From Klebsiella sp. BIGb0138 (lineage in GTDB: Bacteria; Pseudomonadota; Gammaproteobacteria; Enterobacterales; Enterobacteriaceae): a DNA stretch of 64,000 nt. Each line of letters starts with the position of its first letter. Position 1 is the first letter of the stretch. The translations under genes and the position numbers were made by a program. The stretch covers positions 1 to 64,000 of the forward strand of contig NZ_SMCV01000008.1 in the NCBI RefSeq assembly GCF_004342285.1, given 5' to 3'. Below, one piece after another: positions 1 to 7,631 of this stretch. The notes under the pieces were generated by a model that was not told the DNA's origin, made no database searches, and was given only the letters and a program-made list of their open reading frames with translations.

Positions 1-245
1 AGATCGTACCCGGAGAGGTGCAGCAGGCTGTAAATCAGCATCGAGCCGTGGCCGTTGGACAGCACGAAGCGGTCGCGGTCGGCCCATGACGGGTTGTTCG
101 GGTTATGGTTCAGGAAATCACGCCACAGGACTTCGGCAATGTCAGCCATACCCATCGGGGCACCCGGGTGGCCGGATTTGGCTTTCTGTACCGCATCCAT
201 GCTCAGCGCACGAAGCGCATTGGCCAGCGTCTTACGCGATGACAT
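1..245 (-). CDS. tkt: transketolase, N-terminal part (runs off the left edge)
   Basis: Thiamine-diphosphate enzyme of the non-oxidative pentose phosphate pathway; it moves two-carbon units between sugar phosphates, including onto erythrose 4-phosphate. Only about 81 N-terminal residues lie in the window. They begin [20 protein letters not shown] and carry the family blocks [18 protein letters not shown] and [15 protein letters not shown], closer to E. coli TktA than TktB. The ATG at 245 follows AGGAGG by six bases and overlaps the transaldolase stop by 14 bases, so it is translationally coupled as the last visible gene of the rpiB-tal-tkt unit. A housekeeping tktA would not normally sit here, so this is probably a pathway-dedicated copy (inference). 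Confidence 0.93.
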   Translation of the reverse strand, partial: MSSRKTLANALRALSMDAVQKAKSGHPGAPMGMADIAEVLWRDFLNHNPNNPSWADRDRFVLSNGHGSMLIYSLLHLSGYD

Positions 246-1212
246 TTACGGCCTCCTGTTTTTCCAGCAGCTCGCTCAACATCGACTCCAGCTTCTCCTG
301 GTCCTGAGCAAATAAACGGATCCCTTCAGCCAGCTTATCGACGGCCATCGGGTCCTGGTTGTGCAGCCAGTAAAACTCGGCTTCGCTCAGGGGCGACGGC
401 GGTATCTCGCCGGCAACGGGAGGCACCAGCGCCACGGCGAGTTCCCCCTCCATCCGGCTGAGCGCTTCCAGCAGCGCAGGGGCAATGGTCAGACGGTCGC
501 AGCCGGCCAGAGCGATAACCTGCTCCGGTTTACGAAAGCTCGCCCCCATGATGACCGTTGGGTAACGATGTTTTTTGTAGTACTCATAGATGTTGCGTAC
601 CGAGATAACGCCCGGATCGTTCTGTGGGCTTTCATCTTCCAGCAGTTGACGGTCGCGATACCAGTCGTAAATACGCCCGACAAACGGTGAAATCAGCCAT
701 ACGCCCGCTTCGGCACAGGCGCGCGCCTGGGCAAATGAAAAGAGCAGCGTCAGGTTACAGTGGATACCTTCCCGCTCCAGCTCCTCCGCCGCTTTAATCC
801 CCTGCCAGGTCGCGGCCAGCTTGATCAGCACGCGAGCGCGATCGATGCCTTCATCCTCATACAGACGAATCAGTTTACGCGCTTTTGCGACGCACAGCCC
901 GCGGTCGAAGGAGAGGCGCGCGTCAACCTCGGTAGAGACTTTGCCCGGCACCTGGCGCAGCAGTTCCAGGCCAATGTTGACCGCCAGTTTATCGCTGGCG
1001 TTGATCAGGCGCGTCTGCGCCGTCCCGCCCTGTTCACAGGCCCAGGCGATGGCCTGCGTAATCAACGGGCGATAAAGCGGTTGCGCGGCAGCTTTCAGGA
1101 TCAGCGACGGATTGGTCGTCGCATCCTGCGGATGGTATTCGCGGATCGCGGTAATATCGCCGCTGTCCGCGACGACGGTGGTCACTTCTTTCAGCTTTTC
1201 CAGAATAGTCAT
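232..1212 (-). CDS. tal: transaldolase (TalA/TalB family)
   Basis: Cytoplasmic transaldolase that exchanges a dihydroxyacetone unit between sedoheptulose 7-phosphate/glyceraldehyde 3-phosphate and erythrose 4-phosphate/fructose 6-phosphate. The 326-residue protein has the expected length (E. coli enzymes are 316-317). It carries the Schiff-base lysine at about K131 in [11 protein letters not shown], the N-terminal block [10 protein letters not shown] and the block [16 protein letters not shown] chose the ATG at 1212 because GGAG lies eight bases upstream; an upstream in-frame ATG at 1236 would overlap rpiB. It lies between rpiB and tkt. Being next to genes that would make erythrose 4-phosphate suggests it consumes that product. 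Confidence 0.93.
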   Translation of the reverse strand: MTILEKLKEVTTVVADSGDITAIREYHPQDATTNPSLILKAAAQPLYRPLITQAIAWACEQGGTAQTRLINASDKLAVNIGLELLRQVPGKVSTEVDARLSFDRGLCVAKARKLIRLYEDEGIDRARVLIKLAATWQGIKAAEELEREGIHCNLTLLFSFAQARACAEAGVWLISPFVGRIYDWYRDRQLLEDESPQNDPGVISVRNIYEYYKKHRYPTVIMGASFRKPEQVIALAGCDRLTIAPALLEALSRMEGELAVALVPPVAGEIPPSPLSEAEFYWLHNQDPMAVDKLAEGIRLFAQDQEKLESMLSELLEKQEAVNVIA

Positions 1213-1232
1213 CGTGATGACTCCTTTATTCA

Positions 1233-1712
1233 TCATTCATCTGACCGGGCGGCGCCATCCGGGTGAACAAGCGTTTCGTAATAAGCGATACGTTTCACCT
1301 TCGGCCCGGATCGTCCGGCTTCAAATTCAGCGGCCAGCCAGGCATCGACCAACATTAACGCCAGCTCGCTCCCCACTACCCGTGCGCCCAGAGTCATAAT
1401 TTGCGCGTTATTGCTTTTACGGGCACGCTCAGCTGAGTAAATGTCATGACACTGCGCCGCGCGAACGCCGGGAACTTTATTGGCGACAATCGCCATCCCG
1501 ATGCCGGTACCGCAGAATAAAAGCCCGCGCTCAAACTCCCCTTCGCGGATAGCCGAAGCCAGGTTGAAGGCGATATCCGGATACATCTGCTCATTCCCCA
1601 CCACGTCGTGGCTAAAGTCGACGACCTCAATCTCTTTCTGTTGCAGATGTTCCTTTACCAGATTTTTAAGTCCGGTGGCGGCGTCATCCGCCCCGATTGC
1701 GACTTTCAACAT
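1233..1712 (-). CDS. rpiB: RpiB/LacAB-family sugar-phosphate isomerase, probably D-erythrose-4-phosphate isomerase type
   Basis: Aldose-ketose isomerase of the RpiB/LacAB fold, 159 residues. Visible family residues are the catalytic cysteine C67 in [10 protein letters not shown], the block [16 protein letters not shown] (H89) and the glycine-rich end MTLGARVVG. RpiB homologues encoded in erythritol/threitol clusters (EryI, DerI) convert D-erythrulose 4-phosphate to D-erythrose 4-phosphate, and the [13 protein letters not shown] block resembles that group. Neighbours support this: a DhaK-type kinase and a TIM paralogue are divergent, and transaldolase and transketolase are downstream in the same unit. 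A ribose-5-phosphate isomerase role remains possible; substrate assignment is inference. Confidence 0.88.
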   Translation of the reverse strand: MLKVAIGADDAATGLKNLVKEHLQQKEIEVVDFSHDVVGNEQMYPDIAFNLASAIREGEFERGLLFCGTGIGMAIVANKVPGVRAAQCHDIYSAERARKSNNAQIMTLGARVVGSELALMLVDAWLAAEFEAGRSGPKVKRIAYYETLVHPDGAARSDE

Positions 1713-2045
1713 ATTTTTTTACCTCATGGATTACGGTGGTCGCATCGAACTTATGTTCATTATCCGCTCATGTGATGGTTTCCGGCTGGAATTCCTGGCG
1801 ACATAACTGAACTAAAGTTCACTGCATGTTCGTATGTAATAATGTTTAGCAAGAAAACCTGCGCTTAAAAAGGGAGGATTGCGCAAAAATTAGCTTTATT
1901 CGTCAAATCACGACCATGATCACATATCCACCCACTGAACATTTGATTGAAGCAAACGATCTGCTAGCGTTCATTTGTGATGGTTATACAAAGGCCAGGA
2001 AATGGCGGCTGGGGTAATAAATGCAAATCATCTGGAGAAGAAAAA
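1713..2045. promoter_or_regulatory. divergent control region with predicted SorC-type regulator sites
   Basis: A 333-base gap between the divergent rpiB and kinase genes with no coding potential. It holds a 14-base perfect palindrome TGAACTAAAGTTCA (1808-1821) and two ten-base boxes, TAATGTTTAG (1840-1849) and TGAACATTTG (1936-1945). The same two boxes, in reverse complement and close together, occur just before the regulator gene (CAAATGTTCA 4666-4675, CTAAACATTA 4680-4689). Sharing between the two regulatory gaps of one locus suggests they bind the local SorC-family regulator. The kinase ribosome site is GGAG near 2034. Confidence 0.55.
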
Positions 2046-3806
2046 ATGACCTGGATTTTTAACCGACCGTCAGACTTCGCAAAAGAAATGGTGGCGGGCT
2101 TTGTCAGCGCACATGCCTCGCTGGTGCGGCAGGTTCCCGGCGGCGTGGTGCGCAACACCCAAAGTAAAGCAGGCAGCGTGGCTATCGTGGTCGGCGGCGG
2201 ATCGGGGCATTACCCCGCCTTTGCCGGACTGGTCGGCCAGGGGCTGGCCCATGGCGCGGCAATGGGCAATCTTTTTGCCTCCCCTTCCGCCCAGCAAATC
2301 TGCTCCGTGGCGCGCGCCGCTAATAACGGCGGCGGCGTCCTGCTGATGTTCGGCAACTATGCCGGCGATGTGCTCCATTTCGGCCTGGCCTGCGAGCGGC
2401 TGCGGGCGGAAGGTATTCCCTGCGAAACCATCGCCATCACCGATGATATTTCCAGCGCACCGCTGGCGGAAAAAGAGAAGCGCCGCGGCGTAGCCGGCGA
2501 CCTGGTGGTCTTTAAAGCGGCGGCGGCGGCAGCCGAGCGTGGCGATTCGCTGGCCGAAGTGCTGGCGATTTCCCGCCGCGCCAACGAACAAACGCGTTCG
2601 CTGGGCCTGGCCTTCAGCGGCTGTACCTTCCCCGGCGCGGAACAACCTTTGTTCACCATTCCGGAAGGGAAAATGGGCTTCGGCATGGGTATCCATGGCG
2701 AGCCGGGGATCAGCGAACTCGATATGGTCCCCTCCGCCGAACTGGCGCGTATGCTGACCACCACCCTGCTGGAAGAGCGCCCGCAGACCATTGCGCAAAC
2801 GAAAGGCGCGCGTCTGGGGGTGATTATTAACGGCCTGGGTTCGGTCAAATATGAAGAGCTGTTCGTGTTCTGGCATGACGTACACCAGCTTCTGCAGGCC
2901 GCCGACGTCGTGATTGCCGACGTGCAGATCGGCGAGTTTGTGACCAGCTTCAATATGGCCGGAATGTCGATGACTTTCGTCTGGTTTGATGACGAGCTGG
3001 AAAGGCTGTGGCTTGCGCCCGCCACCACCCCAGCCTTTAACCGCGGCTCCGTGCTCCCGCATCAACCGCTCGATCCGCAGCAGCTGGAGCAGAGCGGCGC
3101 GGTAAAAATCCCGCAGGGGAGTCCGGCGTCGAGAGAAGTTGCCGTCAACGTCATGCGGATGATCGACGCGGTCGCGCAGACGGTTATCGATAATGCCGAA
3201 GAATTTGGCCGGATTGACGCCGTCGCGGGCGATGGCGACCACGGCATCGGTATGGAACGCGGCGTGGTCGCCGCACGCGAGGCGGCGAAAAAGACCCTCG
3301 AACAGGGCGCCGGCGCCGGTACCGTGCTGCAATTCGCCGCGGATGCCTGGGCAGACGAGGCCGGCGGGACGTCCGGTGCAATTTGGGGCGTGATCCTCAA
3401 TACGCTGGGTATTACCATCGGCAACGATGAAAAACCGGATGCCGCCCGGGTTGCGCTGGCCATCGCCCAGGCTAACGCCGGGGTGATGCATTTCGGCAAA
3501 GCGAAGCCTGGAGACAAAACGCTGGTTGATGTGCTGCTCCCCTTCAGCCAGGCGCTGAGCGCCGCGGCTGACGAAGGATTATCTCTCGCCGACGCGTGGC
3601 GCAAGGGCGAACAGGTCGCCAGGCAGAGCGCGCAGGATACCGCGCAGCTGGTGCCCAAGATTGGCCGCGCGCGTCCGCTGGCGGAGCGTAGCCTCGGCAC
3701 GCCGGATGCCGGCGCGATATCGCTGGCGATGATCATCGCCGCCGTGGGCGCCTGCCTCGCCGATAACACTGAACTCGCGCCTTCTCAGGAGAACGTATGC
3801 CCCTGA
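2046..3806 (+). CDS. DhaK/DhaL-type ATP-dependent ketose kinase (dihydroxyacetone or L-erythrulose kinase)
   Basis: Single-chain ATP-dependent kinase of the dihydroxyacetone kinase family, 586 residues. The N-terminal DhaK domain (about 1-330) carries GGGSGHYPAFAG and the histidine that covalently holds the ketose, H217 in GMGIHGEPG. The C-terminal DhaL domain (about 370-575) carries the Mg-ADP binding aspartates in AGDGDHGIGMERG. The family includes dihydroxyacetone kinases and the L-erythrulose kinase LerK of mycobacteria. A TIM paralogue translated in overlap and the adjacent rpiB-tal-tkt unit favour a tetrulose substrate (inference). Start ATG 2046 follows GGAG; earlier in-frame codons lack a ribosome site. 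Confidence 0.9.
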   Translation: MTWIFNRPSDFAKEMVAGFVSAHASLVRQVPGGVVRNTQSKAGSVAIVVGGGSGHYPAFAGLVGQGLAHGAAMGNLFASPSAQQICSVARAANNGGGVLLMFGNYAGDVLHFGLACERLRAEGIPCETIAITDDISSAPLAEKEKRRGVAGDLVVFKAAAAAAERGDSLAEVLAISRRANEQTRSLGLAFSGCTFPGAEQPLFTIPEGKMGFGMGIHGEPGISELDMVPSAELARMLTTTLLEERPQTIAQTKGARLGVIINGLGSVKYEELFVFWHDVHQLLQAADVVIADVQIGEFVTSFNMAGMSMTFVWFDDELERLWLAPATTPAFNRGSVLPHQPLDPQQLEQSGAVKIPQGSPASREVAVNVMRMIDAVAQTVIDNAEEFGRIDAVAGDGDHGIGMERGVVAAREAAKKTLEQGAGAGTVLQFAADAWADEAGGTSGAIWGVILNTLGITIGNDEKPDAARVALAIAQANAGVMHFGKAKPGDKTLVDVLLPFSQALSAAADEGLSLADAWRKGEQVARQSAQDTAQLVPKIGRARPLAERSLGTPDAGAISLAMIIAAVGACLADNTELAPSQENVCP

Positions 3807-4576
3807 ATCTGGTCATCGGCACCAGCCATAAAACCTATTTTGGCTATCGGCAAACGCAGGCGTGGTGCCAGCAGGTTGCGGAAATATTGCGCCAGCAGCC
3901 CGAAGCGCTGAGCGCGCGGCTGCAGCTGTTCACCTTTCCCGCCATGCCGGCGGTGTCGGCGGCGCTGCAGTGCTTTGAAGGTACCGCGATGGCGACGGGG
4001 GCGCAGAATATCTGCGCGGCGCCCCCCGGCGCATGGACCGGCGAGAGCAGCGCGCCCATGCTGCAGGAAATGGGCTGCCGCTACGTCGAACTGGGCCATG
4101 CCGAACGGCGTCGTCACTTTGGTGAAACCACGGAAATCATCAATCAGAAGATCGATATGGCCCTTGCAAGTCATCTCACCCCGGTCATTTGTATCGGTGA
4201 AAACCAGCAGATGAGCGCCGACGATGCTGCCGTTTACGCCATCGGTCAGGCGCGGGAGCTGCTGGCGCATCGCGTCAGGGACATCCTACCGCCGATGATT
4301 TTCGCCTGGGAACCGCAGTGGGCCATTGGCGCCGCGGAACCCGCCAGCGATGACTATATTCGCCACGTCTGCAAAGCGCTACGCGCGTATTTGCAGCATG
4401 AATACGGTCCTCAATTTCAGGTTATCTACGGTGGCAGCGCGGGTCCCGGCCTGCTGAGCCGTCTGTGGCCGGACGTTGACGGAATTTTTCTGGGCCGTTT
4501 CGCCCATCAGCCTCAGGCCTTCGCATCCATTCTGGCCGAGGCGCAGGAGATCGTCGCCGGCCACCCGCAAGCCTGA
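3797..4576 (+). CDS. triosephosphate-isomerase paralogue, probably tetrulose-phosphate isomerase (EryH/LerI type)
   Basis: TIM-fold isomerase of 259 residues starting inside the kinase gene (10-base overlap). The three catalytic residues of TIM are present: K12 in GTSHKTYF, H101 in VELGHAERR and E172 in AWEPQWAIG, plus the phosphate-gripping YGGSAGPG. It departs from housekeeping TIM at specificity positions: the usual Asn-Trp before the lysine is Ser-His, and loop 6 reads AWEPQWAIGAA instead of AYEPVWAIGTG. Such paralogues in Brucella (TpiA2/EryH) and mycobacteria (LerI) isomerise tetrulose phosphates. Context fits that role; the exact substrate is inferred. Confidence 0.85.
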   Translation: MPLNLVIGTSHKTYFGYRQTQAWCQQVAEILRQQPEALSARLQLFTFPAMPAVSAALQCFEGTAMATGAQNICAAPPGAWTGESSAPMLQEMGCRYVELGHAERRRHFGETTEIINQKIDMALASHLTPVICIGENQQMSADDAAVYAIGQARELLAHRVRDILPPMIFAWEPQWAIGAAEPASDDYIRHVCKALRAYLQHEYGPQFQVIYGGSAGPGLLSRLWPDVDGIFLGRFAHQPQAFASILAEAQEIVAGHPQA

Positions 4577-4633
4577 TGACCACTTCGGCAACGCGCGACG
4601 GGCGAGCACATCGGCCCGTCGCGCTTGCTCCGC

Positions 4634-4689
4634 TTGAGGTCAAAATATTTCTGATATACTTTCAGCAAATGTTCACCCCCTAAACATTA
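4634..4689 (+). promoter_or_regulatory. promoter and operator of the SorC-type regulator gene
   Basis: A plausible -35 TTGAGG (4634-4639) and -10 TATACT (4655-4660), spaced 15, precede an inverted pair of boxes, CAAATGTTCA (4666-4675) and CTAAACATTA (4680-4689). Both boxes recur in the divergent gap at 1936-1945 and 1840-1849. They lie over the expected transcription start, which suggests autoregulation by the gene that follows. Confidence 0.5.
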
Positions 4690-4715
4690 ATCTATCGCGT
4701 GGAGAAAGCAGCCGA

Positions 4716-5678
4716 ATGGAAAAATCGAGTGCGTCCCAGGAATATGAGTTACTCACCGAGATTGCTGTAGCTTATTACTGTGATGAAGTGACGCAGGAGG
4801 AGATTGCCAACAAATTTGGCTTTTCCCGTATCAAGGTCGGACGTCTGCTAAAACGAGCCAAGGAAGAAGGGATTGTCGAGATCAACGTCCGCTATCACCC
4901 CATCTTCAGTACGCAGCTCGAAAAACAGCTTAAGGAACGCTTCCCCATCAGCCGCGCGCTGATCGCGCTCGACCATAATGACGAAGAAGAGCAGCGGCGC
5001 CAGGTTGCCACGCTGGTCTCGAGCCACCTCAACAACATATTGAAAGATAATATCGTGGTGGCCGTCGGCCAGGGGCGCAATGTAGCCGCGGTCGCGGAGT
5101 TCTCCGGCACCATCCAGGCGCGCGACTGCCGTTTTCTTTGCGGCATCGGCGGCACTCACCGCCCGGGCGATATCATCAATGCCGATCACATCAGCCGTCT
5201 GCTGGCGAAAAAATTTGGCGGCAGCAGCGAATCGCTGTATGCCCCGGCCTACGTCGAAAACATGCAGTTAAAAGAGCTGCTGCTGCAGAACGGCACCATC
5301 AAGGAGACCCTCGATCGCGCGCGGAAAGCGGATATTGCGCTGGTAGGCATCGGCGATATGAATGAAGAGAGTTACATGGTGAAACTGGGCTGGTTTACGC
5401 CGCAGGAGATTAACGACGCCAGTATTAACCAGGGAGTCATTGGCGATATCGCCGGCTACGACTTTTTCAACTCCCGCGGCGAACACGTTAACACGGTGAT
5501 GGACAACCGCGTGATTGGGCTGAGCGTGGAAGAACTGAGGCAGATCCCTTGCGTCATCGCCATCGCGTCGGAAAATACCAAAGCCATGGCGATTATGGGC
5601 GCCCTGCGCACCGGGGCAATCGATATTATCGCCACCAGCGCGCGCAACATTCGCACCATTTTAAGCATGAGCCAGTGA
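4716..5678 (+). CDS. SorC/DeoR-type sugar-binding transcriptional regulator
   Basis: 320-residue regulator with an N-terminal helix-turn-helix (about 12-60; TQEEIANKFGFSRIKVGRLL) and a C-terminal sugar-phosphate sensing domain like that of SorC/DeoR/CggR (about 65-318; VVAVGQGRNV, GGTHRPGDI, ALVGIGDM, DNRVIGL). Members of the family bind phosphorylated sugars as effectors. It follows the kinase-isomerase pair by 139 bases and has its own promoter. The repeated boxes upstream of it and in the kinase/rpiB gap make it the likely regulator of the whole locus, with a pathway intermediate such as a tetrose phosphate as effector (inference). A ribosome site GGAG precedes the ATG. Confidence 0.9.
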   Translation: MEKSSASQEYELLTEIAVAYYCDEVTQEEIANKFGFSRIKVGRLLKRAKEEGIVEINVRYHPIFSTQLEKQLKERFPISRALIALDHNDEEEQRRQVATLVSSHLNNILKDNIVVAVGQGRNVAAVAEFSGTIQARDCRFLCGIGGTHRPGDIINADHISRLLAKKFGGSSESLYAPAYVENMQLKELLLQNGTIKETLDRARKADIALVGIGDMNEESYMVKLGWFTPQEINDASINQGVIGDIAGYDFFNSRGEHVNTVMDNRVIGLSVEELRQIPCVIAIASENTKAMAIMGALRTGAIDIIATSARNIRTILSMSQ

Positions 5679-5795
5679 GGGGGCGGCCTGAACCTTAAGC
5701 CCGTCCCGTTCCCTGACCTGTTCGCGCCGCAAACGAGCCAGACGTTTTATCACCCTACCCCGTCGCAGCGACTATCCTTGAGTTTCAGGCGTCGG

Positions 5796-5930
5796 ATGCG
5801 GATGGCGGCGGCGTTATCTGACGCAGAACAGGCGGAATGGCTCAATATGTTAAAAATTCTCAGCAAAGAAGCACGAAGTGAACAGGAAGCGCGCGCGCTG
5901 ACATTTACCATATTTTTTTCAATAGAATAA
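5796..5930 (+). other. short open frame, possible gene remnant
   Basis: A 44-codon frame (MRMAAALSDAEQAEWLNMLK...) ending ten bases before the next gene. The middle is amphipathic and faintly resembles the C-terminal helix region of a MarR-type regulator, but there is no good ribosome site and the end (LTFTIFFSIE) does not look like a natural terminus. It may be a remnant or chance. I have no functional assignment. Confidence 0.2.
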
Positions 5931-5939
5931 GTGGTGCTA

Positions 5940-6560
5940 ATGTCTGTACTCAGAAGCTTTCTCTTTTTCCTCGGCGCAGGTGCCGCCTCTGCCGTCGCGG
6001 TACTCTGTCTATGGATTGACGTACGGGTCTTCGATAACAACATACCGGAAATCTCGCTCACCGAAATCGTGCAGGAGTTGGTGCTGGCAATGATCGTGCT
6101 GATTCACTTCGCTTTAGCCAGCAGGTACACGCTGTTACGCTCCTGCAATATTCTCGTCGGCGGTTTTTTCCTCGCCATGCTGATTCGCGAACTGGACGCC
6201 GTCTTTGATCTAATTTCCCACGGCAGCTGGGTGTGGTTTGCCCTGTTCTCAACGCTGTGTACGCTGATTTATCCGCTGCGCCATTGTCGCCAGACCCTGA
6301 GCCAGCTGGCGCAGTACACCCGCACGCCCTACTACGGCATGATGCTCAGCGGTCTGCTGGCGGTGCTGGTCTTCTCGCGTCTGTTCGGCATGCACGGCCT
6401 GTGGTATTCGATCCTTGAAGCGGGTTACGCCCGGGTGGTGAAAAACGCCGTTGAAGAGGGGAGCGAATCCTTTGGCTATATGCTCTGCCTGACGGCATCG
6501 ATCGGCTACTACTGCTATTTCCGTTATCTCGCCCGCACCTCAACGACAGCCGGCGCCTGA
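5940..6560 (+). CDS. uncharacterised multi-pass inner-membrane protein
   Basis: A 206-residue protein I do not recognise. It has hydrophobic segments at roughly residues 4-24 (SFLFFLGAGAASAVAVLCLW), 43-58 (LVLAMIVLIHFALASR), 65-80, 90-108, 134-152 and 180-200, so five or six membrane spans are likely, with charged loops such as RHCRQTLSQLAQ between them. The most probable start is ATG 5940; GTG codons at 5931 and 5934 are alternatives. It stands alone between the tetrulose-type locus and the LysR gene, on the plus strand, and ends in a shared terminator. Nothing ties it to either neighbour. Confidence 0.7.
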   Translation: MSVLRSFLFFLGAGAASAVAVLCLWIDVRVFDNNIPEISLTEIVQELVLAMIVLIHFALASRYTLLRSCNILVGGFFLAMLIRELDAVFDLISHGSWVWFALFSTLCTLIYPLRHCRQTLSQLAQYTRTPYYGMMLSGLLAVLVFSRLFGMHGLWYSILEAGYARVVKNAVEEGSESFGYMLCLTASIGYYCYFRYLARTSTTAGA

Positions 6561-6607
6561 GCGGTCGCGCAGTCAGGGCATCGCCATGATACGCCTGACT
6601 GCGCCGC
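6561..6607. terminator. bidirectional hairpin between convergent genes
   Basis: Perfect 11-base arms GCGCAGTCAGG (6567-6577) and CCTGACTGCGC (6594-6604), extended by GAGCGG/CCGCTC, fill the gap between the converging membrane-protein and LysR genes. The loop is 16 bases and there is no strong T run. Confidence 0.5.
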
Positions 6608-7519
6608 TCAATAATTCCACTTCGGCCTGGCGACCGTATTCTTCTTCAGTAAATTACGAAACTCTTTCAGATACGGCTCGTTGCTGCGCCCGCGTCGGCA
6701 AATCGCCGAGAACGGCGACTGGAAGCCGAACTCGTTGGGCAGCAGCACCCGCAGCCGGTTCTCCTTGATCCACGGCCAGGCATAATGTTCAGGCAGGTAG
6801 CCGATATATTTCCCCGACAGGATCAGCAGCAGCTGCGCATCAACGGTCTCAACGGTAGCACTGCCTTTACTAAAGCCGCGCCGGCGCAGATCGCTGGTAT
6901 TCCAGTAGCTGCGGGTCACCAGCGGACACTGGCTGATCTGCTCTTTATCAAGCTGGCGGCTGAAGAACATCGGGTGAAGGTCGCTGCAGTACAGCCAGTG
7001 CTGCTCGCGATAGAGCGGCTCGCTGATGATGTTATGGACCTGGGAGTTATAGCTGCCGATAGCCAAATCAATATGGTTGTTCAGCACGCCGTTAAGCTGC
7101 TCCGCCGGGGTGCGGATAATCAGTTTGATATGCACATTGGGAAACTTATCGCTGAAGCTGCGCAGCACCACCGGCAGCGACAGCGCGGTTTCGGTTTCAA
7201 TCGAGTCAAGCGTCGAGATGCAAATCGTGCCGCTGTGCTCGCCCTTCAGCAGCGCCGACTGGCGTTCCAGCTCGTTGAGCTCGCTCAATACCCGAATCGC
7301 CTGCTGTAAAAACTGCTGTCCTTTCTCGGTCAGCGCAAAACCGCCGCGCCCGCGCTGGCACAGGCTAAACCCCAGCTGCCCCTCCAGCTGAGACATCGCA
7401 TTACTGATCGCCGACACCGAAATCCCCAGCTCCTGCTGGGCTCTGCCATAGCTTTCCAGGCGGGCCACCGCCTCAAAAACCTGCAGCTGTCGAATGTTGA
7501 GACTGGCGTCGTTGAGCAT
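6608..7519 (-). CDS. LysR-family regulator of the divergent catabolic unit
   Basis: 303-residue LysR-type regulator. The winged helix-turn-helix occupies about residues 6-65 (IRQLQVFEAVARLESYGRAQ, then LGISVSAISNAMSQLEGQLG). The effector domain begins near residue 95 with SGTICISTLDSIETE. It is transcribed away from the ureohydrolase gene across a 112-base gap that contains a clean dyad (7522-7545) just above its own start, the usual LysR arrangement. It is therefore the likely activator of the 7632-14575 unit, with the imported substrate or an early product as co-inducer (inference). Confidence 0.9.
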   Translation of the reverse strand: MLNDASLNIRQLQVFEAVARLESYGRAQQELGISVSAISNAMSQLEGQLGFSLCQRGRGGFALTEKGQQFLQQAIRVLSELNELERQSALLKGEHSGTICISTLDSIETETALSLPVVLRSFSDKFPNVHIKLIIRTPAEQLNGVLNNHIDLAIGSYNSQVHNIISEPLYREQHWLYCSDLHPMFFSRQLDKEQISQCPLVTRSYWNTSDLRRRGFSKGSATVETVDAQLLLILSGKYIGYLPEHYAWPWIKENRLRVLLPNEFGFQSPFSAICRRGRSNEPYLKEFRNLLKKNTVARPKWNY

Positions 7520-7631
7520 GATTAGTTCACCAATAAATGAACTAAGTATTTACGGCAGACGATTTAAAGTCCAGCACATCTTTCGCACTATCTTCCTGTC
7601 GAGCATTTGTGTGTCAGATTCAGGAGCTGAA
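7520..7631. promoter_or_regulatory. divergent LysR control region with dyad
   Basis: Contains arms TTAGTTCA (7522-7529) and TGAACTAA (7538-7545), a perfect 8-base inverted repeat with an 8-base gap that fits the T-N11-A spacing of LysR sites. It lies directly upstream of the regulator start codon. The ribosome site for the ureohydrolase is CAGGAG at 7621-7626. Confidence 0.55.

Noticed and set aside
2070-3491. Long 473-codon open frame on the minus strand across the kinase gene
   Set aside because: It is a shadow of the kinase in high-G+C DNA: no ribosome site, no family motif, and the plus strand has full kinase motifs.
7546-7631. Sigma-54 promoter before the ureohydrolase gene (AGCACATCTTTCGCA)
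   Set aside because: The invariant GG and GC of the -24/-12 element are not both present.
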